Below, piece by piece: positions 7,571-12,820 of a stretch of DNA of 16,636 nucleotides. Each line of letters begins with the position of its first letter. Positions within the stretch are counted from its first letter, which is position 1. The position numbers were made by a program, and so were the translations under genes. A model generated the notes under the pieces. The model had not been told where the DNA came from. It made no database searches and was given only the letters and a program-made list of their open reading frames with translations. The DNA is from Candidatus Tayloriibacteriota bacterium (GTDB lineage: Bacteria > Patescibacteriota > Minisyncoccia > Phycocordibacterales > JAKAEA01): positions 1 through 16,636 of the forward strand of contig JARIGY010000010.1 of assembly GCA_029288535.1 (NCBI GenBank), given 5' to 3'.

Positions 7571-7657
7571 ATGGCAGCAAAAAAGAAGGTCAAGAAGGTT
7601 GTAAAGAAAACAGCAAAGAAGGCTACAAAAAAAGCGAAGAAGTCTTCAAAAAGATAA
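7571..7657 (+). CDS. 28-residue lysine/alanine-rich basic peptide (histone H1-like composition)
   Basis: A short frame from ATG 7571 to TAA 7655-7657 encodes MAAKKKVKKVVKKTAKKATK followed by KAKKSSKR, with 14 lysines in 28 residues. An in-frame TAA at 7556-7558 rules out a longer N-terminus. The pattern of paired lysines separated by Ala, Val or Thr resembles the tails of bacterial histone H1-like proteins (Hc1, AlgP) and suggests nucleic-acid or polyphosphate binding, but a peptide this short has no diagnostic domain. The case for a real gene is its context: a good promoter 50 bases upstream and a perfect 11-bp terminator hairpin 24 bases downstream, making a self-contained unit in front of secA. 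Alternatively the transcript could act as a small RNA. Confidence 0.6.
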   Translation: MAAKKKVKKVVKKTAKKATKKAKKSSKR

Positions 7658-7681
7658 CCAGCTTCCCGAGTTTTATTTCTA

Positions 7682-7707
7682 CAAAACCCATCACGCGATG
7701 GGTTTTG
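7682..7707 (+). terminator. Intrinsic terminator after the lysine-rich peptide gene
   Basis: A perfect 11-bp inverted repeat, CAAAACCCATC and GATGGGTTTTG, encloses a 4-base loop ACGC. The A-run before and T-run within the 3' arm give the usual intrinsic terminator shape. It separates the small gene from secA, which starts its own transcript further on. Confidence 0.75.
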
Positions 7708-7732
7708 CCGTACTAGAAAAAATATTATTTTG

Positions 7733-7741
7733 TGGTAGTAT
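7733..7741 (+). promoter_or_regulatory. Extended -10 promoter of secA (short leader or leaderless)
   Basis: TGG-TAGTAT is an extended -10 ending 9 bases before the secA ATG at 7751. No good -35 lies at 16-18 bases upstream. Transcription would begin within about three bases of the start codon, which has no Shine-Dalgarno. Confidence 0.5.
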
Positions 7742-7750
7742 GTACAGACT

Positions 7751-10300
7751 ATGCTGGGAATGAAAAAAATATTCGGCGACGAAAATAGCAAGAAAATGAA
7801 GGCTCTGGGGCCGCTGGTAGCGGCTATCAATGCTTTTGAGCCTGCTGTCTCCTCGCTTACCGATGAGCAATTGAAAGCCAAAACAGGCGAGTTCAAAGCG
7901 CAATTGGCCGACGGAAAAACGCTGGACGATATCCTGCCTGAAGCGTTTGCGGTGGTCCGCGAAGCCTCTAAGCGCACGCTCGGCCAGCGGCACTTCGACG
8001 TGCAGCTTATCGGCGGCATCATCCTGCATCAGCGCGGCATCGCAGAAATGAAAACCGGCGAAGGCAAGACGCTTGTCGCAACTTTGCCGGCGTACCTCAA
8101 TGCCCTTACTGGCCTCGGCGTGCATGTCATCACGGTCAACGATTACCTTTCGCGCCGCGATGCGGTGTGGATGGGTCAGGTCTACTCGAGTCTTGGCCTT
8201 TCGGTTGGCGTTATCAACCACGACACTTCTTTCTTATACGATCCGACCCACAAAGAGCTCGATGAAAAGCGCGATGACGTCGCCGAGTTCAAAGTCATGT
8301 ACGAATTCCTCCGGCCTTCGACTCGTCACGATGCGTACATGGCCGACATCACCTACGGCACCAACAACGAATACGGCTTCGATTATCTTCGCGACAATAT
8401 CGAATACGATATCAACAACCTCCGCCAGCGCGATTTCAATTTCGCGATCGTCGACGAGATCGACTCTATTTTGATCGACGAAGCCCGCACGCCGCTTATC
8501 ATTTCCGCACCGACAGCCGACTCGGAAAATCTGTACGTTACCTTTACCGATATTGCCAACAAGCTTGAAGAGGTAAAAGACTACGAGATCGATGAAAAGC
8601 GCAAGGCCATTTCGCTCACCGACGACGGCATTTCAAAAGCCGAGAAACTTCTGGGCGTTGAGAATATCTACACCGACAAGGGCATCAAATACGTGCATCA
8701 TCTGGAAACCGCGGTGCGCGCCAAGGCTTTATATAAGAAAGAAAAGGAATACGTCGTCCGCAATGACGAGGTTATCATTGTCGATGAATTTACCGGCCGC
8801 ATGCAGCCAGGACGCCGCTGGTCAGACGGCCTGCATCAGGCTATCGAGGCCAAGGAAGGCGTGAATATCCAGAAGGAAACCCGCACCTACGCTTCGATCA
8901 CGTTCCAGAATTATTTCCGTCTCTACAAAAAACTTGCCGGCATGACCGGTACCGCGCTCACTTCCAAGGAAGAATTTTTGAAGGTGTACGGCCTCGACGT
9001 GTATGCGATCCCGACCAATAAGCCGATCGCCCGCGCCGACAAAAACGACCTCATCTACCAGACGGAGCTCGGCAAATTCAAAGCGGTGGCGATGAAAGTC
9101 AAAGAGCTCAACCAGAAAGGCCAGCCGGTGCTTGTCGGTACCGTTTCGATCGAAAAGAACGAACTTCTGAGCGAATACCTGAAGCGCGAAGGCGTAAAGC
9201 ATGAAGTGCTCAATGCCAAAAACCACGAACGCGAAGGCGAGATCGTAGCCATGGCCGGCAAGCCGGGCGCGGTGACTATCGCAACCAACATGGCAGGCCG
9301 CGGTGTCGACATCAAGCTCGGCGGGCCGGACGCAACCGAAGCCGAACGCTCCGAGATCAAGGCTCGCGGCGGCTTGTTCGTGCTCGGTACCGAGCGCCAC
9401 GAAGCGCGCCGCATCGACAACCAGCTTCGTGGCCGCTCCGGCCGACAGGGCGACCCTGGAGAGACGCAATTCTTCGTCTCGCTTGAAGACAGCCTGATGC
9501 GGATTTTCGCATCGGACACCATCAAAAACCTCATGGGCCGCTTCGGCATTCCGGAAGACCAGGCGATTGAAAACAGGATCATCACCCGTTCGCTCGAAAC
9601 CGCCCAGACAAAAATAGAAGGCTTCAACTTCGATGCCAGAAAGCATACGCTTGAATATGACGATGTCCTGAACTATCAGCGCAAAATTATTTATATCAAG
9701 CGGCGCAAAGCGCTTGTCGGCACTGCCGACGAACTCAAAGAGCTCCTTGACGAGACACTCGGTTTCGAACACGCTGACGACGAAACCAAAAAAATAATAG
9801 AAGAAAAGAAAGGGCAATTCGGCGAAGCTCAATTTTACGCCGAACTCCGCAGGCTCTTCCTGCAGACCGTCGACATGTTCTGGATCGACCACTTGGAAGT
9901 GATGGAATACCTGCGCCAGTCGGTCAACCTGAGGGCATATGGCCAGCGCGATCCGCTCGTCGAATATAAGCGCGAGGGTCTGCGTCTCTTTAAGGAGATG
10001 GAGGCGGGGATAACCGCCCAGGTCATCTCGACCATGGCTTCCATCGGCGTCTCGGTAAACACCGACGAAGAGCGGCGATTGCGCGAAGTGCAGCGCCAGG
10101 CTCAGCTTCTGGGAGGTTCGGAGAATGTTGGGGATACGAACAACCGACCTCACCCCAGCCCTCTCCTCACGGGAGAGGGAGAAGACTCCAAGACCGGACG
10201 CAACGACAAAGTTTTCGTCGTGAAAAACGGCACGGAAATGGAAATCAAATTCAAAAAGCTCGAGCAGTTCCTGAAAGACGGCTGGGTGCGAAAAGCCTAA
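7751..10300 (+). CDS. secA: Preprotein translocase ATPase SecA
   Basis: SecA is the motor that drives unfolded secretory proteins through SecYEG at the inner membrane. The 849-residue protein starts MLGMKKIFGDEN as in the family. Motifs are Walker A in EMKTGEGKT (99-107, Lys106), the DEAD-type VDEIDSILIDEA (234-245), the preprotein-binding region after residue 245, TNMAGRGVDIKLGG (512-525), QLRGRSGRQGDPG (558-570), and the scaffold-helix region WIDHLEVMEYLRQ (711-723). Residues about 162-189 form an insertion absent from B. subtilis SecA but seen in other phyla. The stretch between QRKIIY (643) and WIDHL (711) is some 45 residues shorter than in B. subtilis, so the helical wing is reduced. 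The C-terminus lacks the CxCxSGKKYKxCCG zinc motif and ends in KLEQFLKDGWVRKA. Residues 799-812 come from an in-frame palindromic repeat. Confidence 0.97.
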   Translation: MLGMKKIFGDENSKKMKALGPLVAAINAFEPAVSSLTDEQLKAKTGEFKAQLADGKTLDDILPEAFAVVREASKRTLGQRHFDVQLIGGIILHQRGIAEMKTGEGKTLVATLPAYLNALTGLGVHVITVNDYLSRRDAVWMGQVYSSLGLSVGVINHDTSFLYDPTHKELDEKRDDVAEFKVMYEFLRPSTRHDAYMADITYGTNNEYGFDYLRDNIEYDINNLRQRDFNFAIVDEIDSILIDEARTPLIISAPTADSENLYVTFTDIANKLEEVKDYEIDEKRKAISLTDDGISKAEKLLGVENIYTDKGIKYVHHLETAVRAKALYKKEKEYVVRNDEVIIVDEFTGRMQPGRRWSDGLHQAIEAKEGVNIQKETRTYASITFQNYFRLYKKLAGMTGTALTSKEEFLKVYGLDVYAIPTNKPIARADKNDLIYQTELGKFKAVAMKVKELNQKGQPVLVGTVSIEKNELLSEYLKREGVKHEVLNAKNHEREGEIVAMAGKPGAVTIATNMAGRGVDIKLGGPDATEAERSEIKARGGLFVLGTERHEARRIDNQLRGRSGRQGDPGETQFFVSLEDSLMRIFASDTIKNLMGRFGIPEDQAIENRIITRSLETAQTKIEGFNFDARKHTLEYDDVLNYQRKIIYIKRRKALVGTADELKELLDETLGFEHADDETKKIIEEKKGQFGEAQFYAELRRLFLQTVDMFWIDHLEVMEYLRQSVNLRAYGQRDPLVEYKREGLRLFKEMEAGITAQVISTMASIGVSVNTDEERRLREVQRQAQLLGGSENVGDTNNRPHPSPLLTGEGEDSKTGRNDKVFVVKNGTEMEIKFKKLEQFLKDGWVRKA
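10146..10186 (+). repeat. GC-rich palindromic repeat element inside the secA reading frame
   Basis: CTCACCCCAGCCCTCTCC (10149-10166) is followed by TCACG and then GGAGAGGG (10172-10179), giving an 8-bp stem with a 5-base loop. The sequence matches a dispersed palindromic motif common in intergenic DNA of many bacteria, whose translation 'PHPSPLLTGEGE' often appears in predicted proteins. Here it is read in frame as residues 799-812 of SecA, in the flexible linker before the last conserved segment. Only one copy is seen in this window. Confidence 0.6.
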
Positions 10301-10333
10301 CCTGCGCTGTAATATTTCCTGCCCGTCGAGCGT

Positions 10334-10339
10334 TATACT
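10334..10339 (+). promoter_or_regulatory. Possible -10 for the sigma-factor gene, with AGGGTG ribosome site at 10346-10351
   Basis: TATACT lies 34 bases after the secA stop. A start near 10346 would remove the GTG at 10342 from the message and leaves the ATG at 10360 as the start codon. AGGGTG ends 8 bases before that ATG, one of the very few Shine-Dalgarno-like matches in the window. No -35 is evident. Confidence 0.35.
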
Positions 10340-10359
10340 AAGTGCAGGGTGTCATTACC

Positions 10360-10923
10360 ATGACAAACGAACACAACATGCACATTCTCGCGGATGATAG
10401 GAGCGATAGCGAAGTCCTCGAAGCATCGCTTCTTCACCCGGCTCATTTCGAAGTTCTGGTGCGGCGCTACCAGAAAGAGTTCCGCAGGAAAGCCATGCGC
10501 ATTCTCCGCAACGCGGACGAGGCGGAAGATGTGGTGCAGGATACCTTTGTCCGGATGTACAGGTACGCCCGCCGGTTCAAGCATCAGGAGGGCGCGACGT
10601 TCAAGTCGTGGGCGTACACGATCCTTACCAATACCTGCTTCACCTATTGCAAAAAGAATAAGCGCCGCGGCGATTTCATCTCGCGGGCCGATGACGATAT
10701 GCTCGAAATGTATTCGGTCGGCATGGGCGAATTCGAAAGCATGCTCGACCTCAACCAGGTTACCGTGGCAATAGGCAGGATCCCGGCGCTTCTCGGCCGC
10801 ATGGTCACGCTCTCGCTTGCCGGCAAAAGCCAGGAAGAAATAGCCGCGCTCGAGTGCGTGCCTGTCGGCACTGTCCGGACGCGGCTTCATCGGGCAAAAA
10901 AAGAAATATGGAAAAAAATCTAG
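10360..10923 (+). CDS. RNA polymerase sigma factor, ECF-like (sigma-70 family)
   Basis: A 187-residue sigma factor with regions 2 and 4 only, the layout of ECF sigmas that direct RNA polymerase to stress- or envelope-response promoters. Region 2 spans about 24-103: HFEVLVRRYQKEFRRKAMRI, then NADEAEDVVQDTFVRMYRYA (51-70, core-binding) and FKSWAYTILTNTCFTYCKK (81-99, -10 recognition). Region 4 covers about 133-187, with a helix-turn-helix in KSQEEIAALECVPVGTVRTR (156-175). An in-frame GTG at 10342 would add six residues, but a -10-like box at 10334-10339 and an AGGG ahead of the ATG favour 10360. The gene overlaps the next by 16 bases, so translation is probably coupled to a small membrane protein. 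This arrangement recalls sigma/anti-sigma pairs. The signal is unknown. Confidence 0.9.
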   Translation: MTNEHNMHILADDRSDSEVLEASLLHPAHFEVLVRRYQKEFRRKAMRILRNADEAEDVVQDTFVRMYRYARRFKHQEGATFKSWAYTILTNTCFTYCKKNKRRGDFISRADDDMLEMYSVGMGEFESMLDLNQVTVAIGRIPALLGRMVTLSLAGKSQEEIAALECVPVGTVRTRLHRAKKEIWKKI

Positions 10924-11264
10924 AGGATATATTTACAAAAGATATTTTGCGCCGCGTAAAACGCGCGCATTTTTATCGCACACATCTGCGGCCGGTGGCG
11001 CTTGAAATAAGTTTTCTCGGCGCGCTCGTCGGGCTTTCGGCATTTTTCATATCATTGCGCAGCGTTTTTTCCAATGCATACTCGGCGCATTCGTTCGCGG
11101 CTTTGATGCGTTTTGCGCTCATTGCATTTTTGCATACCTCCCTGTCTGTCAAAAGCATTTCATTCGCGGCACTTCTCATTCTGCTTCTGGTATTGCGCGA
11201 TGTGTCTTTCGGCCTTCGGCGCATATTAAAAACCCCGTTACTTGGGGTTTTTAAACAGTTTTAA
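10908..11264 (+). CDS. Small membrane protein coupled to the sigma factor (candidate membrane partner)
   Basis: From the ATG at 10908, inside the end of the sigma gene, the frame encodes 118 residues. A basic cytoplasmic N-terminus of about 28 residues (MEKNLEDIFTKDILRRVKRA...) leads into two to three hydrophobic helices, about 29-51, 63-80 and 84-97 (SFAALLILLLVLRD). I do not recognise a named family. The 16-base overlap with the sigma gene and the membrane topology make an anti-sigma or sensor role plausible, but the N-terminal part is shorter than known zinc or ASD anti-sigma domains, so this is inference. An upstream in-frame ATG at 10854 would overlap the sigma gene by 70 bases and is less likely. 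The last 12 codons lie in a terminator hairpin, and the TAA stop is shared with the convergent gene. Confidence 0.75.
   Translation: MEKNLEDIFTKDILRRVKRAHFYRTHLRPVALEISFLGALVGLSAFFISLRSVFSNAYSAHSFAALMRFALIAFLHTSLSVKSISFAALLILLLVLRDVSFGLRRILKTPLLGVFKQF
11226..11254. terminator. Bidirectional intrinsic terminator overlapping the membrane protein gene's 3' end
   Basis: TTAAAAACCCC (11226-11236) and GGGGTTTTTAA (11244-11254) form a perfect 11-bp stem around a 7-base loop, with A- and T-runs on the two sides. It can therefore end transcription from either direction: the sigma/membrane-protein unit on + and the KGG gene on -. It lies entirely within the coding frame of the + gene (codons 107-116). 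Confidence 0.85.
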
Positions 11265-11533
11265 GCTTGGCCGCCTTTGCGCCCTATAGTCCTCATATGC
11301 TCTCTGTCCTGGCTGACCGCTTTGCCGCCTTTGCGCCCTGCTTCGCGGGCTTCTTCGGTGGTGAATTCATGGGCGGCTCCGGTTTCGTGAGCCGCTTTGC
11401 CGCCTTTGGAGGCGATCTCGCGCTGCTTTTCCGGATCCATGCTGGCAAAACCGCGGCGGCTGGTGCCGGAACGCGGGTTCGGACTCGGGCTCGGGCCTGG
11501 CGAGGTGTGATTCGTATTGTCCGTTTCAGGCAT
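11261..11533 (-). CDS. KGG-motif stress protein (Con-10/GsiB-like)
   Basis: A 90-residue hydrophilic protein with three KGG units, SKGGKAAHE (42-50), RKGGKAVSQ (67-75) and RKGGQA (85-90). They follow a typical lead-in RRGFASMDPEKQREIA (26-41). This is the Con-10/KGG repeat family, which includes B. subtilis GsiB and is linked to desiccation and general stress tolerance as unstructured, hydrophilin-like proteins. The first 25 residues are Pro/Ser-rich (SPGPSPSPNP) and probably disordered. The molecular activity of the family is not established. The gene converges on the sigma-linked membrane protein, sharing TTAA at the stops and a common terminator. It lies downstream of a shorter KGG gene on the same strand, with identical bases just ahead of both start codons. 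Confidence 0.88.
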   Translation of the reverse strand: MPETDNTNHTSPGPSPSPNPRSGTSRRGFASMDPEKQREIASKGGKAAHETGAAHEFTTEEAREAGRKGGKAVSQDREHMRTIGRKGGQA

Positions 11534-11540
11534 AGTTGAT
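11531..11540 (-). repeat. Direct repeat at KGG gene start (copy 1)
   Basis: On the minus strand this reads ATCAACTATG, including the start codon of the 90-residue KGG gene. It is identical to the ten bases at the start of the 44-residue gene (11714-11723), suggesting a shared translation-initiation context or a tandem duplication. Confidence 0.5.
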
Positions 11541-11581
11541 GCTGGGTTAGCGGGTAATTAAGTGTCCGTTACTCTATGCGG

Positions 11582-11716
11582 TTAACGGCTCTTGGATCGG
11601 CCTCCCGACGCTTTGCGTCCGCCGCCGTGGGAAGCTTTGCCGCCGGCACGGGCTATTGCCCGCCGTTTTTCCTTGGACATTGCGGCGAAACCGCGCTTGC
11701 TTTTTGTAGTTGCCAT
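11582..11716 (-). CDS. Short KGG/Con-10-like stress protein (44 residues)
   Basis: The minus-strand frame from ATG at 11716 to TAA at 11582 encodes 44 residues: MATTKSKRGFAAMSKEKRRA, then IARAGGKASHGGGRKASGGR and SKSR. The KRGFAAMSKEKRRAIARAGGKASH core matches the RRGFASMDPEKQREIASKGGKAAH of the adjacent 90-residue protein, with GG-K repeats replacing KGG. It is strongly basic and glycine-rich, so nucleic-acid contact is possible. The small size makes it easy to miss, but the paralogy to its neighbour and the shared 10-base start region support a real gene. It starts in a 90-base spacer opposite atpB and ends 48 bases before the next KGG gene, so the two may be cotranscribed. Confidence 0.8.
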   Translation of the reverse strand: MATTKSKRGFAAMSKEKRRAIARAGGKASHGGGRKASGGRSKSR

Positions 11717-11723
11717 AGTTGAT
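11714..11723 (-). repeat. Direct repeat at KGG gene start (copy 2)
   Basis: Second copy of ATCAACTATG on the minus strand, ending in the ATG of the 44-residue KGG gene. There is no Shine-Dalgarno in either copy. Confidence 0.5.
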
Positions 11724-11791
11724 TTTAATGAACGAATAATGCATTACCGACCTTCGCTTATATGATGACGATGCAGTTAGACTTTATTACA

Positions 11792-11800
11792 TGGTATGAT
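11792..11800 (+). promoter_or_regulatory. Extended -10 promoter of the ATP synthase operon (likely leaderless atpB)
   Basis: TGG-TATGAT is an extended -10 (five of six core bases) ending 6 bases before the ATG at 11807. A transcript starting there would begin at the start codon. The -35 is poor: TTAGAC at 11777-11782 is only 12 bases away. This placement argues against the upstream in-frame ATGs at 11762, 11765 and 11771. Confidence 0.55.
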
Positions 11801-11806
11801 GCGCCT

Positions 11807-12547
11807 ATGCCTCATATAGAAATAGGGGCCGAAAAGATATTCACCTTCGCCCATTTTGCAATTACCAATACGCTGCTCATGAGCTGGGCGGTAGTCGTTT
11901 TCCTTATCGTGCTCGCGCAGATCATTTCCCGGCGCATGGCTATGGTGCCTGCCGGCTTGCAGAACGCGGCCGAAGCCGGAGTCGAAAAACTGCTCGGTTT
12001 CATGGAAGGCGTGCTGCATTCCCGCGAACGGGCCGAGAAATATTTTCCGGTTATCGCCACTATTTTCATACTGATACTCATCTGCAACTGGTTCGGCATC
12101 ATTCCGGGTGTCGGTTCGATCGGTTTTTTTGAAGTTCAGAACGGCCAGCACGTTTTCGTGCCGCTGCTGCGTTCAGTGGCAAGCGACCTCAACTTCACAT
12201 TGGCACTTGCTCTGACATCGGTCATCATTGTCAATGTCCTTGGCATAACTGCGCTCGGTTTCCGCAGCCACGCATCCAAATTCTTCTCGTTCAAAAGCCC
12301 TATCTCGTTCTTCGTCGGTCTTCTGGAACTGCTCGGCGAGTTTTCAAAGATGATTTCCTTCGCCTTCCGCCTTTTCGGCAACATTTTCGCCGGCGAAGTG
12401 CTGCTTATCATCATGGGTTTCTTGTCGCCTTACATCATACCGGTGCCGTTTCTGGGCCTTGAGATTTTCGTCGGTTTCATCCAGGCTCTTGTCTTTTCCA
12501 TGCTTACGCTCGTGTTCATTTCGATCGCTATTGAGCAGCATGCCTAA
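11807..12547 (+). CDS. atpB: F-type ATP synthase subunit a
   Basis: Subunit a forms the half-channels that pass ions to the rotating c-ring in the membrane FO sector. From the ATG at 11807 the protein has 246 residues and about five or six membrane helices. The key stretch SFAFRLFGNIFAGE (184-197) contains the essential Arg188, matching aR210 of E. coli, and Gln226 in FVGFIQALVFSMLT matches aQ252. The N-terminus MPHIEIGAEKIFTFAHFAITNTLL is family-like. Longer in-frame starts at 11762-11771 add an unconserved stretch and would lie upstream of the extended -10, so 11807 is chosen. It is the first gene of an atpB-E-F-H-A-G-D operon. No atpI was seen before it. Confidence 0.94.
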   Translation: MPHIEIGAEKIFTFAHFAITNTLLMSWAVVVFLIVLAQIISRRMAMVPAGLQNAAEAGVEKLLGFMEGVLHSRERAEKYFPVIATIFILILICNWFGIIPGVGSIGFFEVQNGQHVFVPLLRSVASDLNFTLALALTSVIIVNVLGITALGFRSHASKFFSFKSPISFFVGLLELLGEFSKMISFAFRLFGNIFAGEVLLIIMGFLSPYIIPVPFLGLEIFVGFIQALVFSMLTLVFISIAIEQHA

Positions 12548-12559
12548 ATCCTCTATAAT
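12531..12559 (+). promoter_or_regulatory. Internal promoter for atpE
   Basis: TTGAGC (12531-12536) and a perfect TATAAT (12554-12559) are separated by exactly 17 bases; the -35 lies inside the last codons of atpB. The start near 12566 leaves a leader of about 27 bases before the atpE ATG, with no clear Shine-Dalgarno. It is the most consensus-like promoter in the window. Confidence 0.65.
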
Positions 12560-12592
12560 AGGGGAATAACCATTATCAGTAAGCATATTTTC

Positions 12593-12820
12593 ATGGACCC
12601 AGCATCAATCAAGAACATAGCAGTCGCTATCGCCATCGTCGGCGGTACGCTCATCCCTGCGCTTTCGATCGGATGGATCGGCAGCAAAGGGCTCACTGCC
12701 ATCGGGCGCAACCCGGAGGCCGCATCGAAGATCCAGACCGCGATGATCCTCGCTATCGCCTTCGCTGAAGCTATCGCCATCTACGCCCTTATCGTCGCGC
12801 TCATTATTAAATTCGTCTAG
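12593..12820 (+). CDS. atpE: F-type ATP synthase subunit c
   Basis: This 75-residue hairpin of two membrane helices forms the rotating c-ring. The polar loop is GRNPEAASKIQ (38-48), and the ion-carrying carboxylate in helix 2 is Glu59 in AIAFAEAIAIYAL. The residue after Glu59 is Ala, and the position equivalent to Gln32 of Ilyobacter is Ile27. The Na+-binding signature is therefore absent and proton coupling is expected. In helix 1 the usual GxGxGxG packing motif reads IPALSIG (21-27), retaining one glycine, which may affect ring size. A strong promoter overlaps the end of atpB, fitting the need for many c copies per complex. Its TAG stop overlaps the GTG of atpF by one base. Confidence 0.95.
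   Translation: MDPASIKNIAVAIAIVGGTLIPALSIGWIGSKGLTAIGRNPEAASKIQTAMILAIAFAEAIAIYALIVALIIKFV

Noticed and set aside
8822..10153. A 443-codon open frame on the minus strand opposite secA
   Set aside because: It is antisense to the conserved SecA motor and helicase motifs, has no start context, and its composition is what the complementary strand of a biased-codon gene gives.
11267..11539. A 90-codon + strand frame rich in Ala and Phe opposite the KGG gene
   Set aside because: It is the exact antisense of the KGG repeats, which explain the coding signal on the minus strand.
11762..11806. Longer N-terminus for atpB from ATG 11762, 11765 or 11771
   Set aside because: The added residues (MMTMQLDFITWYDAP) are not family-like, and the extended -10 at 11792-11800 lies inside them. 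The start at 11807 fits the promoter and the family.
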